DNA of 51,097 bases from Bacillota bacterium. GTDB taxonomy: Bacteria; Bacillota; Dethiobacteria; DTU022. The notes beneath the pieces were generated by a model, which saw only the letters and a program-made list of their open reading frames with translations, had not been told where the DNA came from and ran no database searches. The stretch spans positions 1-51,097 of the forward strand of contig DUVX01000071.1 in assembly GCA_012840855.1 (NCBI GenBank). Reading direction: 5' to 3'. The first letter of the stretch is position 1, and the number at the start of each line of letters is the position of its first letter. Both the position numbers and the translations under genes were made by a program. Shown in pieces: positions 17,695 to 30,598 of this stretch.

Positions 17695-18210
17695 TTGAAA
17701 ACCTATCTCATCAGCGCCTGCCTTTTGGGCCTGCCGACCCGCTACGACGGCAGCCACAACCGCCTCCCCCGGCTCTACCGCCTCAGCCGCCGCTGCAGGT
17801 TAATTCCCCTTTGCCCCGAGCAGCTCGGCGGTCTGGCCACGCCGCGCCCCCCGGCGGAGATCAGCGGCGGGGACGGCTCCGCGGTGCTCGACGGCGATGC
17901 CGCAGTGCTCGATGAAGCGGGAAAGGACCGAACCGCGCAATTTCTGCGCGGCGCCCGCGCGGCCCTGCAGCTGGCGCGGTTGCTCGGCGTTGACGGAGCT
18001 ATCCTGAAATCGGGTAGCCCTTCCTGCGGGAGCGGCTTCATCTACGACGGCACTTTTTCCGGTCGCCGCCATGGCGGCGACGGTGTGACGGCGGCCCTGC
18101 TGAAGCGGTGCGGGTTTCCGGTATATACTGAAAAATCGCTGCCCCCCGCGGGGGAGATCAGGCCCCGCCGCCGCGGACTCTTTCTACAAAGGAAGCGATG
18201 GCTTCGTTGA
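17695..18210 (+). CDS. DUF523-family protein
   Basis: YLISACLLGLPTRYDGSHNR...LIPLCPEQLGGLATPRPPAEI...GAILKSGSPSCGSGFIYDGTFSG. Confidence 0.9.
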   Translation: MKTYLISACLLGLPTRYDGSHNRLPRLYRLSRRCRLIPLCPEQLGGLATPRPPAEISGGDGSAVLDGDAAVLDEAGKDRTAQFLRGARAALQLARLLGVDGAILKSGSPSCGSGFIYDGTFSGRRHGGDGVTAALLKRCGFPVYTEKSLPPAGEIRPRRRGLFLQRKRWLR

Positions 18211-18922
18211 CCGCCTGCGGCGCCTCCAGCATCACCATATGACCGGCCTTTTCGATGACCACCAGCTCCGCCTGCGGCAGATGATCTTTCAGATAGCGGC
18301 TGTACCGGGGTGGGGTCATTTTGTCTTCGGCGCCGCAGATCAGCAGGACCGGCCGGTCGATTTCACCGAGGCGATCCATGCAGTCGAAGGAATTGCAGGC
18401 GCTGAAATCGGCGTAATAGGTAGAAGGCGAAAGAGCGGCCATCTCCTGCCGTGCGCTTTCCAGAAGTTCCGCCGGAGCTGCCGGCCCGTAAGCGAATTCA
18501 ACGAGCCCGGGCGGCAGCTCTCCCGCCCTGCAGGCTTCCAGTAGCGGCGGTGCCACCCGCAGGCGAGCCCCGCTGGCGACAAGGATCAGCCCTGCCAGAC
18601 GATCGCTGTGATGAAGGGCATAATCGAGGGCGACGGCTCCCCCCAAAGAATGTCCTGCCAGGATAAAATTGTTCAGATGAAGGGCGCTGCTGAAGCGGCG
18701 TAAAAATTCGCGGTAAATGGCGACTGTGTTCGCTGCCTCCCCCCCCGAGGCGCCGTGGCCCGGCAGGTCCACCGCCACCGCTCTCTGTTGAAACTCCTCC
18801 ACCTGGTAAAGCCAGTGCCTATGGCTGCCCCCGGCACCGTGGCAGAAAAGCAGCGCCGGCGGGGCTGGGGTGGGGGTGCCGGCATAAAAAAAGGGGGTCC
18901 CTTCGATTTCGATCCGGGGCAT
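18158..18922 (-). CDS. Alpha/beta-fold hydrolase
   Basis: LLFCHGAGGSHRHWLYQ, LAGHSLGGAVALDYAL, PVLLICGAEDKMTPPRYSRYL, KAGHMVMLEAPQAVNEAIASF. Confidence 0.9.
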   Translation of the reverse strand: MPRIEIEGTPFFYAGTPTPAPPALLFCHGAGGSHRHWLYQVEEFQQRAVAVDLPGHGASGGEAANTVAIYREFLRRFSSALHLNNFILAGHSLGGAVALDYALHHSDRLAGLILVASGARLRVAPPLLEACRAGELPPGLVEFAYGPAAPAELLESARQEMAALSPSTYYADFSACNSFDCMDRLGEIDRPVLLICGAEDKMTPPRYSRYLKDHLPQAELVVIEKAGHMVMLEAPQAVNEAIASFVERVRGGGA

Positions 18923-19038
18923 CGTATCCGCCTCCTTTGCCCTCTTTATTCGCTGGAAGTGAGAAATATCCTTTAATTCAGGCATCCCCGCCGGGAAGCG
19001 ATCGCAGCGGGCTGCCCCCGAAAAATAAGTTCCCCCTG

Positions 19039-19067
19039 TTGACACCGTCAGGGGTAGTTGCTATCAT
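19039..19067 (+). promoter_or_regulatory. Sigma-A-like promoter of guaB
   Basis: TTGACA, 17-bp spacer, TATCAT. Confidence 0.55.
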
Positions 19068-19082
19068 AATTTCAATTACTGA

Positions 19083-20567
<1,485 letters not shown>

Positions 20568-20595
20568 CAGTGAGCAGTCCTTTGACCGTTTCACG

Positions 20596-20622
20596 GGCCG
20601 CGGAAAATCTCCGCGGCCTTTT
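20596..20622 (+). terminator. Terminator after guaB
   Basis: GGCCGCGG-N7-CCGCGGCC-TTTT. Confidence 0.75.
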
Positions 20623-20672
20623 GTGCTATAATTGATCTGTAAAATATCATTATTCAAAGGAAGTTTGAAAGC

Positions 20673-21305
20673 TTGAGCGGTTTTTTGATCACTCTGGAGG
20701 GGATCGACAGCTGCGGCAAGACTACCCAGGCCCATCTGCTGGAGGCCCGGCTTGAAAGCGAGGCCGTCCCCCACCTTTTGCTCCGTGAACCCGGCGGCAC
20801 CGCCGTGGGGGAAAAAATTCGCCATCTTCTCCTGCAGAAGGAGCATCCCCTCACCGATAATACGGAGATATTGCTCTATGCGGCGGCGCGGGCTGAACTT
20901 GTGGTCACGGTGATCCGGCCTGCCCTGAAGAAGGGGCTGGTCGTGGTTTGCGATCGTTATCTCGACTCCACGGTAGCTTACCAGGGCTACGGCAGCGGGG
21001 GCGACGGCGCCTGGATCCGTGCACTCAACGAAAGGGTCACCGGAGGGCTGCGGCCGCAGCTCACTTTTCTCTTTGACCTCTCCGTGGAGGAAGCGTTCCG
21101 CCGCCGTGGCGGCGGGGGCGACCGCATCGAAGAGCGGGATCTTTCCTATCACCGTCGGGTTCGCCGTGGCTACCTTGCTATCGCCGGCGAGGAGCCCGCC
21201 CGCTTCAATGTTATCGATGCTACCGCTCCGGCCGAAAAGCAGCACGAAGCGGTCTGGTCGAAGGTCGAAGCAGCGCTGCAGGGGAGGTGCTCCGGTGAGC
21301 TTTAA
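20673..21305 (+). CDS. tmk: Thymidylate kinase
   Basis: LITLEGIDSCGKTTQAHLLEARL, DRYLDSTVAYQG; TTG start. Confidence 0.95.
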   Translation: MSGFLITLEGIDSCGKTTQAHLLEARLESEAVPHLLLREPGGTAVGEKIRHLLLQKEHPLTDNTEILLYAAARAELVVTVIRPALKKGLVVVCDRYLDSTVAYQGYGSGGDGAWIRALNERVTGGLRPQLTFLFDLSVEEAFRRRGGGGDRIEERDLSYHRRVRRGYLAIAGEEPARFNVIDATAPAEKQHEAVWSKVEAALQGRCSGEL

Positions 21306-22272
21306 AGAGCTCTACGGGCAGGAAGGGCTGCGGCACACTCTTACCGGCAAGCTTATTGCAGGAAGAGTGAGCCACGCTGTGCTTCTCTGCGGCCCTCCGG
21401 GAAGCGGCAAAAAAAGCTGGGGCCTGGCTTTGGCCCGGGCGCTGCTCTGCTCCCGCCGCGAGGGAGCGGCACCCTGCGGTGAATGTGCCTCCTGCCGCCA
21501 GTTCCAGACGGGCGGCCCCCCGGCCCTCTTTCATCTGCGCCCGCAGGGACGCCGGCTGGGGATCGATCAGCTCCGCCGTATCCGGGGAAAGTTTTATCTC
21601 GAGGGTGACAACCGGGTCTGCCTCATCGAAGAGGCCGAGAAGATGACTGCCGAAGCCTGTGCTTCGCTATTAAAGATATTAGAAGAGCCGCCGCGCGGCC
21701 TTTACTTTATTCTGCTCACCGCCCGGCCGCAACAGCTGCCGGCGACGATCCTTTCACGCTGCCAGCGCTTCACGCTACAGCCCCTGAGCGGCGCCGCCAT
21801 CGCCGGGCTGCTCATGGAAAAAGAGGGGCTTGCCCCGGAGAGGGCGCAGCTGCTGTCCCGTTTGAGCAAGGGGCTGCCCGGGCTGGCTCTGAAGCTGGCG
21901 GGAAGTGAAATCTTCGAGGAGCAGAGGGAGAAGGCGGCAGGGGTTATCTCCCGAATGGCCAAAAAAAACCAGCCTGCGCGGGAGCTCTTATCACAGGCCG
22001 AAGAACTTGCCGCCAGGGAAGATCTTCCCTTTCTACTCGAGCTGCTTTACCTCACCTGCCGCGACGGCCTGCTCTTTTTGCTCTGCCGCAATGAGGCGCT
22101 CCTGGTCAACCCCATGGAGGCGGGGCGCTGGACGGGAACCGTCTCCCCTGCGGGCCTGGAAGAGGCGATGCTGCTGATCCAGAGAACAGCACAGCAGGTG
22201 AATACAACCAATGTAAACCGACGCCTCGCTATCGAGGCGATGCTGCTTCAATTACAGAGGAGGTTTCTTTGA
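21295..22272 (+). CDS. holB: DNA polymerase III subunit delta'
   Basis: MSFKELYGQEGLRHTLTGKLIAGRVSHAVLLCGPPGSGKKSWGLALA, CGECASC, LLKILEEPPRGLYFILLT, SRCQRF; GTG start overlapping tmk. Confidence 0.92.
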   Translation: MSFKELYGQEGLRHTLTGKLIAGRVSHAVLLCGPPGSGKKSWGLALARALLCSRREGAAPCGECASCRQFQTGGPPALFHLRPQGRRLGIDQLRRIRGKFYLEGDNRVCLIEEAEKMTAEACASLLKILEEPPRGLYFILLTARPQQLPATILSRCQRFTLQPLSGAAIAGLLMEKEGLAPERAQLLSRLSKGLPGLALKLAGSEIFEEQREKAAGVISRMAKKNQPARELLSQAEELAAREDLPFLLELLYLTCRDGLLFLLCRNEALLVNPMEAGRWTGTVSPAGLEEAMLLIQRTAQQVNTTNVNRRLAIEAMLLQLQRRFL

Positions 22273-22949
22273 TGCCCAGGGTAATCGGGGTCCGTTTTCG
22301 TCCGGCCGGAAAGATCTATCATTTTGATCCCGGCCGGAACAGGATAGAACCGGGAATGAGCGTAATCGTAGAGACCGCCCGCGGCCTGGAGATGGGTCTG
22401 GTCGTTTCCGGAGAGGAAGAGCTGCCGGAGAGCGAGCTGGTGATGCCGCTGAAAAGGGTGCTGCGCCCGGCGCGCTCTGCCGATATGCGACAGATAGAAA
22501 AAAACAGGAAGAAGGAGAAGGAGGCTCTTTCCCGCTGTGCCGCTCAGATCGAGCGCCATGGCCTGAATATGAAGCTCGTCGGAGCGGAGTATACCTTCGA
22601 CTGCAGCAAGGTCATCTTTTACTTCACCTCTGAAGAGCGCGTTGATTTCCGTGAGCTGGTTAAGGATTTGGCCGCCATATTCCGGGCAAGGATCGAGCTG
22701 CGCCAGATCGGGGTGCGCGATGAAGCCAAGCTGAGGGGGGGGATCGGGCCCTGCGGTCGCCACTTCTGCTGTGCCAGCTTTCTTTGTAAATTTGTTCCTG
22801 TCTCGATCCGGATGGCGAAGGAACAAAATCTTTCCCTCAATCCCACGAAGATATCCGGCGTCTGCGGGAGGCTGATGTGCTGCCTGCGCTTCGAGGCCGG
22901 CGATTATGAAGGCGCCCGAAGGGAGAAGCGCGCACCGGACGGGGCGTAA
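22272..22949 (+). CDS. ricT: PSP1-domain protein RicT/YaaT
   Basis: GLEMGLVVSGEEELPESE...FYFTSEERVDFRELVKDLAAIFRARIELRQIGVRDEAKLRGGIGPCGRHFCC. Confidence 0.93.
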   Translation: MPRVIGVRFRPAGKIYHFDPGRNRIEPGMSVIVETARGLEMGLVVSGEEELPESELVMPLKRVLRPARSADMRQIEKNRKKEKEALSRCAAQIERHGLNMKLVGAEYTFDCSKVIFYFTSEERVDFRELVKDLAAIFRARIELRQIGVRDEAKLRGGIGPCGRHFCCASFLCKFVPVSIRMAKEQNLSLNPTKISGVCGRLMCCLRFEAGDYEGARREKRAPDGA

Positions 22950-22970
22950 GGTCAGCCGAAGAGTATAAAA

Positions 22971-23002
22971 AAGCCGGAATAGCGATTCTCCTATTCCGGC
23001 TT
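22971..23002. terminator. Bidirectional terminator between ricT and abrB
   Basis: Perfect AAGCCGGAATAG-N8-CTATTCCGGCTT. Confidence 0.8.
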
Positions 23003-23031
23003 AATTTGCGCTACGATGATCTGCAGTCGTC

Positions 23032-23274
23032 TTATTCTCTGGCCAATTTTTCAATACACTCGCGGCAGATGATCCTGTTGCAGTAATGCTTGACATTGTC
23101 TGCGTTGCCACAGAAGAGACAGGCTGGCTCGTATTTTTTAAGGACGATCTTTTCGCCGTCTACATAGATCTCCAGGGCATCTTTAACATCGATCCCCAGC
23201 GTGCGCCGCAGCTCGATCGGTATGACAATTCTCCCCAGCTCATCTACCTTGCGGACAATCCCCGTCGATTTCAA
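23032..23274 (-). CDS. abrB: AbrB/SpoVT-family transition-state regulator with C-terminal Cys motif
   Basis: LKSTGIVRKVDELGRIVIPIELRRTLGIDVKDALEIYVDGEKIVLKKYEPACLFCGNADN...CRECIEKL; TTG start behind AAGGAGGAGG. Confidence 0.9.
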   Translation of the reverse strand: MKSTGIVRKVDELGRIVIPIELRRTLGIDVKDALEIYVDGEKIVLKKYEPACLFCGNADNVKHYCNRIICRECIEKLARE

Positions 23275-23425
23275 CTCTTCCTTCCTCCTCCTTATTTCTA
23301 CAATTAACGACATTTTATGCGCGCGCTTATTATACCAGTTATTAACATGGTAAGTCAACAGCAAATTTCTTGTTTAAGGCAGTTTTTCAAATTAATCTAT
23401 AGCGGGCAGGCGGGCCGCGCCCTTC

Positions 23426-23453
23426 TTGACATGAAATACCGGTCTGGTATACT
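23426..23453 (+). promoter_or_regulatory. Promoter of metG
   Basis: TTGACA, 16-bp spacer, TATACT. Confidence 0.6.
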
Positions 23454-23489
23454 AGCCTCAATCTTTGGATATTTTCAGGGGGTTGCACA

Positions 23490-25481
<1,992 letters not shown>

Positions 25482-25482
25482 G

Positions 25483-26250
25483 ATGGCCTCTTTTATCGAT
25501 ACCCATGCTCACCTCAGCTCCGCCCGATACCGCAGCGATCTGGACAGCGTCCTGGAGCGCGCCCGCGCCGCCGGGGTGGGGACGATTATCAATGTGGGCA
25601 CCGACGAGCGTGACTCGGCGGAGGTGGTGGCGCAGAGCGAGATCTTTCCCCAGGTCTGGGCGGCGGTGGGGGTTCACCCCCATGTTGCCGCGGAGGTTTC
25701 CCCGCATTTTATCGAGAATCTGGCCGCGCTGGCGGCGAACCGCCGGGTGTTGGCGATCGGCGAGACGGGTCTCGATTTCTACCGCGATCTCTCGCCGCGC
25801 CACCAACAGGAGAAGGTTTTTCGCGAGCAGCTCGCCCTCGCCGCTGCGCTGAACAAGCCGGTGATCATCCACAGCAGGGAAGCCCATGCGCAGACCCTGG
25901 CGGTGTTGCGGGAGATGGCGCCGCCGCGCCTGGGCGTGGCCCACTGTTTCTCCGGCAGTCTGGAAGAGCTGAACGCTTTTTTGGAGCTGGGCTTCTATAT
26001 CTCCATCGCCGGGCCGGTGACCTATCCCCGCTCTGACGGGCTGAGAGCCTTGCTGAAAGAGATCCCTGCCGATCGGCTGCTGTTGGAGACCGATGCGCCC
26101 TATCTGGCGCCGCAGCCGCATCGCGGTAAGCGCAATGAGCCTGCTTTTGTGAAGTTAACCTACGAGCAGGTCGCTCTTACCCTGAAGATGGAGCCTGCTC
26201 AGCTGGCGCATCAGGTCCGGGCCAACGCCGCCCGCCTATTTTGGACATAA
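25483..26250 (+). CDS. tatD: TatD-family deoxyribonuclease
   Basis: FIDTHAHLSSARY, AIGETGLDFYRDLSPRHQQEKVF, LLLETDAPYLAPQPHRGKRNEP. Confidence 0.95.
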   Translation: MASFIDTHAHLSSARYRSDLDSVLERARAAGVGTIINVGTDERDSAEVVAQSEIFPQVWAAVGVHPHVAAEVSPHFIENLAALAANRRVLAIGETGLDFYRDLSPRHQQEKVFREQLALAAALNKPVIIHSREAHAQTLAVLREMAPPRLGVAHCFSGSLEELNAFLELGFYISIAGPVTYPRSDGLRALLKEIPADRLLLETDAPYLAPQPHRGKRNEPAFVKLTYEQVALTLKMEPAQLAHQVRANAARLFWT

Positions 26251-26336
26251 AATAAGCATACCCGCGGGTATAGCTGAATACATATAATAAGATAGCTGGT
26301 TAAAGATAGATAAAAAAGTGTGGGAGAGGAGAAGAG

Positions 26337-26933
26337 ATGATCGGTCCGGGTTTTTTTCGCAGTATGACAGGGCAGGCCTCTCTTTACTTGCTTGCCATTG
26401 CGGCCGCCTCCGGCGCATTTTTCGGGTTGCAGAGTCTGCGCAACCTGAAAATAGAGGAAAGAGCGGCAATTGAGAGCTGCGACAGTTTTCTTGAACGCAG
26501 CGAGATCGCCCTGGGCCGGGCAAAGCACCGGCAAAAGATACTTCTTTGCCCGCCGCCTCCGCCACCGCCGACCCCTGCGGCCAAAAGGGTGGCGCGTGCA
26601 GAGCCGTCGCCATCAAGGGAGGGGCGCCAGAGCGGCGCAGTCTCCGTGGGGATGGCCTCTTTTTACGGGGGTAGCGACGGCCTGACTGGATCGCCGACAG
26701 CCAGCGGGGAGCTTTTCGATCCCTGCTCCTTCACTGCTGCGCATCGGACCTTGCCCTTTGGGACCAGGGTCCGGGTGACCTTCTTGAAGACCGGTAAAAG
26801 CACCGTTGTTCGGATCAACGATCGCGGTCCCTTTTCCGGCAGCAGAATTATCGATATCTCCCGCGCTGCTGCTCGGGAGATCGGCCTGCAGAGTTATGGG
26901 GTCGGGAAAGTATCTGTGGAGGTTTTGCCCTGA
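26337..26933 (+). CDS. RlpA-like double-psi beta-barrel protein
   Basis: GMASFYGGSDGLTGSPTASGELFDPCSFTAAHRTLPFGTRVRVTFLKTGKSTVVRINDRGPF; N-terminal TM, Pro-rich linker. Confidence 0.9.
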   Translation: MIGPGFFRSMTGQASLYLLAIAAASGAFFGLQSLRNLKIEERAAIESCDSFLERSEIALGRAKHRQKILLCPPPPPPPTPAAKRVARAEPSPSREGRQSGAVSVGMASFYGGSDGLTGSPTASGELFDPCSFTAAHRTLPFGTRVRVTFLKTGKSTVVRINDRGPFSGSRIIDISRAAAREIGLQSYGVGKVSVEVLP

Positions 26934-26963
26934 GGTTGACAGTTGTATACTATGGAAACAGAA

Positions 26964-26989
26964 AGGGGCTCCCGCCGGAGGGAGCCCCT
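26964..26989. terminator. Terminator between rlpA-like gene and convergent SDR gene
   Basis: AGGGGCTCC...GGAGCCCCT hairpin. Confidence 0.65.
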
Positions 26990-27007
26990 AAGATTACGCA
27001 TTTTCCT

Positions 27008-27832
27008 CTAGAAGGTAAACAGCTCGATCCCTCCGGAAACATAAAGCTCTATTCCGGTAATGTAATTTGCCTCCGGAGAGGCCAGGAAGACGACGGCGTG
27101 GGCGATATCGACAGGCTCGCCGGGACGGCGAAAAGCGGTCCGGGCGATCATCCGCTCGTTCATCTTCGGGTTGCCGCTCTTCCAGGCTTCGGTGGCGATT
27201 ATTCCCGGGACGATGGCGTTGCTGGTAATCCCATAACGGGCACCCTCCAGGGCCAGGCTTTTGGTGAGCCCAATTATCCCCGCTTTGGTGGTGGAGTAGC
27301 TGGCCTGGCCGAAGCCGCCCATGGTCCCGGCCACCGAGGCCATATTGATGATCCGGCCCCAGCGCTGCTCCTTCATCTGCGGCCAGACCGCCCGGGTGCA
27401 GTTGTATGCTCCCGTCAGGTTGATCCGCAGATCCCGTTCCCAGAGAACCTCGCTCTGGTTTTCAATGGTGGCAACATGATCGAGCATGGCGGCATTATTG
27501 ACCAGTATATCGATGCGGCCGAAGCTGTCGATCACCCTGTCGACCACCCGGGCGACCTCTTCTTCATCGGTCACATCCATCCTGTAGGCGGCGGCGCGGC
27601 CGCCGGACCGGCTGATCTCCTCCGCAGTCTGCTCGGCGTAGACGATGCCCTCTTTTCTGAGGGCTTGACCTACGGCGCTGCTTTTGAGCGCCTCTTCGTC
27701 AACATCGCTTTCCAGGAGAATATCGGTAATTACAACATCGGCGCCGGCTTTTGCCAGAGCCAGAGCGTCGGCACGTCCCAGACCGCGCGAACCGCCGGTG
27801 ATCAGGGCCACCTTCCCGGTAAGGTTAAACAT
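27008..27832 (-). CDS. Short-chain dehydrogenase/reductase
   Basis: VALITGGSRGLGRADALALAKAGADVVITD, NNAAML, YSTTKAGIIGLTKSLALE. Confidence 0.93.
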   Translation of the reverse strand: MFNLTGKVALITGGSRGLGRADALALAKAGADVVITDILLESDVDEEALKSSAVGQALRKEGIVYAEQTAEEISRSGGRAAAYRMDVTDEEEVARVVDRVIDSFGRIDILVNNAAMLDHVATIENQSEVLWERDLRINLTGAYNCTRAVWPQMKEQRWGRIINMASVAGTMGGFGQASYSTTKAGIIGLTKSLALEGARYGITSNAIVPGIIATEAWKSGNPKMNERMIARTAFRRPGEPVDIAHAVVFLASPEANYITGIELYVSGGIELFTF

Positions 27833-27857
27833 ATCTTCTTTCGCCCCCGACCGGTGC

Positions 27858-28184
27858 CTAGCCCAGCAGGCTCTGCAACTTCATCGCCAGGGACATATCG
27901 CCTTTCACCTTTAGTTTACCGGCCATGAAAGCGGAGGTAGCGTTGAGCTTGCCCTCCAGCAGGCTGCCGAAATCGTCGGCGGACATGGTAATGGTAATAT
28001 TGGCGTCGTCGGCAACACCCTCGGCCACCTCTGCGTCGCCGTCGGCTACCTTGACGTGAAAGGCGCCGCCGCCGTCACCGGAAAGATCGAAACCGTAGAT
28101 AGCGTTCATTCCCTCAATCTTGCCCTTGTCCACACTTTCCATCTTAGCCTTGAGATTGTTGAGATGCTCCTGAAAATCAGCCAT
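27858..28184 (-). CDS. SCP2 sterol-binding domain protein
   Basis: VADGDAEVAEGVADDANITITMSADDFGSLLEGKLNATSAFMAGKLKVKGDMSLAMKLQSLL. Confidence 0.92.
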   Translation of the reverse strand: MADFQEHLNNLKAKMESVDKGKIEGMNAIYGFDLSGDGGGAFHVKVADGDAEVAEGVADDANITITMSADDFGSLLEGKLNATSAFMAGKLKVKGDMSLAMKLQSLLG

Positions 28185-28515
28185 TAGATTACCTCCTTAA
28201 AATTTCCTTCTTCTTTTTTGTTTCCAAGCTTTTTCCTGCAGCCCGGCCCCCAGCGGGAAGAAATGCGGGCTGCTTCAGCCGACCTCCCTCCCGGAAAAGA
28301 TTGCTTTATCGGCATTGCAATATTACTTTGATATGTATAGTATAAAGCATTTCGGCACCTTTGTCATTATATTTTTAAATTTCATCTGAGTAAGGGGAGG
28401 TATTCATGGCATAGGGCCAAACAATTCAGTCTAGACTAAAGGTTGCGCCCTGCGCGAAGCGATTGACAGCAGGGCGGGTCGCGTTTAAACTATGGAGGGT
28501 GGAGGGGGCGAAAAA

Positions 28516-29676
28516 ATGTCTAGGGGGCCTGTATTGGGGAAAACAGCCTGGCCGGATCTTTTTCCCGTTACGAAAAACAGTTGTGGATACGGCCGCGCCG
28601 CCATCGATCTTTGCAGGAGGCATGCGCTGGCCATCTTTTACGGTGCCGTAGTTGTTCTCATGGTTCTGGTCTACCACGGGGCCCGGCACCAGGCGGCGCT
28701 TTTTCTCGACGGCGAGGAGCAGGGGACAGTGGAGACATTCAGCCGCACCGTGGAAGAGCTGCTAAAGGAGAAGGGGATCGAGCTGCATCCGCGCGATCGC
28801 GTTACCCCCCACCGGCAGACAGTGCTGGGGCGATACAACCGCATCGATATCGAAAGGGCTTTTGAGGTGACCGTGGTCGATGGTAACAGGCTCGTTTTTG
28901 TTTACACCCCGGCAGTTTCGGTGCAGGAGCTGCTCGCCGGGGAGGGTTTTGAGCTGGGGCCGTATGACCGGGTTGAGCCGGCTGACCTGAAGGAAGTATA
29001 CGACGGCGCAGTGATAAAAGTGATCCGGGTGCAGAAGCAGTACGCCTGCAGCCGCAGCGAGGTTCCCTGCGAAGTGCGCATCGAAAAAAATCCGCTCCTC
29101 GATCGGGGGCTTTCCCGGATCAAAAATGAAGGGAAGGCGGGCCTGCAGGAGGATCTGGTGGAGATCACGAAAGAAAATGGTGCCGAAGTGAGCAGAAAGG
29201 TTATCGGCACGGCTCTGCTAAAAAAGCCGCTGGCCAAAACCGTGGAGCACGGCACCAATACCACGCTCCGGAGAGAGAACCGGGTTATGGAATTTGAAAA
29301 GGTTTTTCTTGCCACAGCGACGGCGTACTGTCCGGGCACGCCGGGTTCGGGCTGCCCCCTGGATAAAAAAGGGCGCTCTTTCTGCACGGGGTCCTACAAC
29401 AACGGCTACACCGCCACGGGTAAGAAAGCGGTCCAGGGGCAGGGCACGCTGGCATCGCCCCGCATCGTAGCGGTGGATCCCCGCCTCATCCCCCTGGGGA
29501 GCCTGCTCTACATAGAGCCGGTGCCGGGAATCGGCAAGATCGGTTTCGCCAAGGCTGAGGACGTGGGCGGGGCGATCAAGGGGCAGCGCATCGATCTTCT
29601 GTTCGATAAACACCGCGACGTCAGCAAGTTTGGTGTAAGGCGCGGTGTAAAAATCTATCTTCTGAAGGGATCCTAA
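28516..29676 (+). CDS. YabE-like protein: DUF348, G5 and 3D domains
   Basis: DUF348 repeats (DGEEQGTVETFSRTVEELLKEKGIELHPRDRV; VSVQELLAGEGFELGPYDRVEP), 3D domain (TGKKAVQGQGTLASPRIVAVDPRLIPLGSLLYIE). Confidence 0.9.
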   Translation: MSRGPVLGKTAWPDLFPVTKNSCGYGRAAIDLCRRHALAIFYGAVVVLMVLVYHGARHQAALFLDGEEQGTVETFSRTVEELLKEKGIELHPRDRVTPHRQTVLGRYNRIDIERAFEVTVVDGNRLVFVYTPAVSVQELLAGEGFELGPYDRVEPADLKEVYDGAVIKVIRVQKQYACSRSEVPCEVRIEKNPLLDRGLSRIKNEGKAGLQEDLVEITKENGAEVSRKVIGTALLKKPLAKTVEHGTNTTLRRENRVMEFEKVFLATATAYCPGTPGSGCPLDKKGRSFCTGSYNNGYTATGKKAVQGQGTLASPRIVAVDPRLIPLGSLLYIEPVPGIGKIGFAKAEDVGGAIKGQRIDLLFDKHRDVSKFGVRRGVKIYLLKGS

Positions 29677-29704
29677 TCCCTTTTGACTGAAAAGAGGGCT
29701 GTCC

Positions 29705-30583
29705 TTGACCGAATTACCCGATCTGACCTCCCCCCGCGAGCTTAAGCTTTACCTGGGGGAGAAAAAACTGCAGCCCCGCCGCAGCATGGGGCAGAATTTT
29801 TTGATCGACCGGAATATTGCTGCCAAAATAGTCGAAGCGGCGGCGCTGCGGGGCGGCGATCCCGTTGTGGAGATCGGCCCCGGCGCCGGGGCGCTGACGG
29901 TTGCTCTGGCCGCGGGCGGTATGCGCGTTGTCGCCGTGGAGCTGGACCGTGGTCTCGCAGCGGCGCTGGCAAGGATGCTGCTTCCCCGGAAAAATGTTTC
30001 CGTTCTGCTGGAAGACGCCCTCAGGGTTGACTGGGGCGCGCTGCAGCGCCGCTATTTTTCGCCCGGCGAGGCCGTAACGCTCCTTTCCAATCTTCCCTAC
30101 AATATCTCTACGCCCCTTCTCTACGCCCTTTACAAGCAGGGCTTCCCCTTCAAGAAAGCGATCCTCATGTTTCAAAACGAGGTGGCCCGCCGGCTGACAG
30201 CGGAACCCGGACGAGACTACGGTGCTCTCTCCGTGCTGAGCCGTTACTACACCATTCCGGAGATACTTTTCTCCGTCTCTCGTTCATCGTTTTGGCCCCG
30301 GCCAGAGGTGGACTCGGCGGTGGTGGCGCTGCGGCGCCGCCACCGAGAGCCCGACGCTGCGGAAGAATCCCTACTTTGGGAAATTGTCCAGACCGCTTTT
30401 CAGCAGCGCCGCAAGATGATCAGCAACAGCCTTCGTCCCCTGGGCCTGGGGGACGAGTTGATCCTGATTTTGCGGCAGGCCGGTGTTGATCCCGCGGCGA
30501 GGGCGGAGATGCTCTCCGTGGAGCAATTTGCAAAGATAGCACAGATTGCTTATAATCGTAGTAGCGTCGGTAAACACCGCTGA
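29705..30583 (+). CDS. rsmA: 16S rRNA dimethyladenosine transferase
   Basis: RRSMGQNFLIDRNIAAKIVEAA, VVEIGPGAGALTVALA, LLSNLPYNISTPLL. Confidence 0.97.
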   Translation: MTELPDLTSPRELKLYLGEKKLQPRRSMGQNFLIDRNIAAKIVEAAALRGGDPVVEIGPGAGALTVALAAGGMRVVAVELDRGLAAALARMLLPRKNVSVLLEDALRVDWGALQRRYFSPGEAVTLLSNLPYNISTPLLYALYKQGFPFKKAILMFQNEVARRLTAEPGRDYGALSVLSRYYTIPEILFSVSRSSFWPRPEVDSAVVALRRRHREPDAAEESLLWEIVQTAFQQRRKMISNSLRPLGLGDELILILRQAGVDPAARAEMLSVEQFAKIAQIAYNRSSVGKHR

Positions 30584-30598
30584 AAGGTCGTTAGATCG

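Noticed and set aside
26936-27928. 330-aa plus ORF
   Set aside because: Antisense to a clear SDR gene with catalytic motifs.
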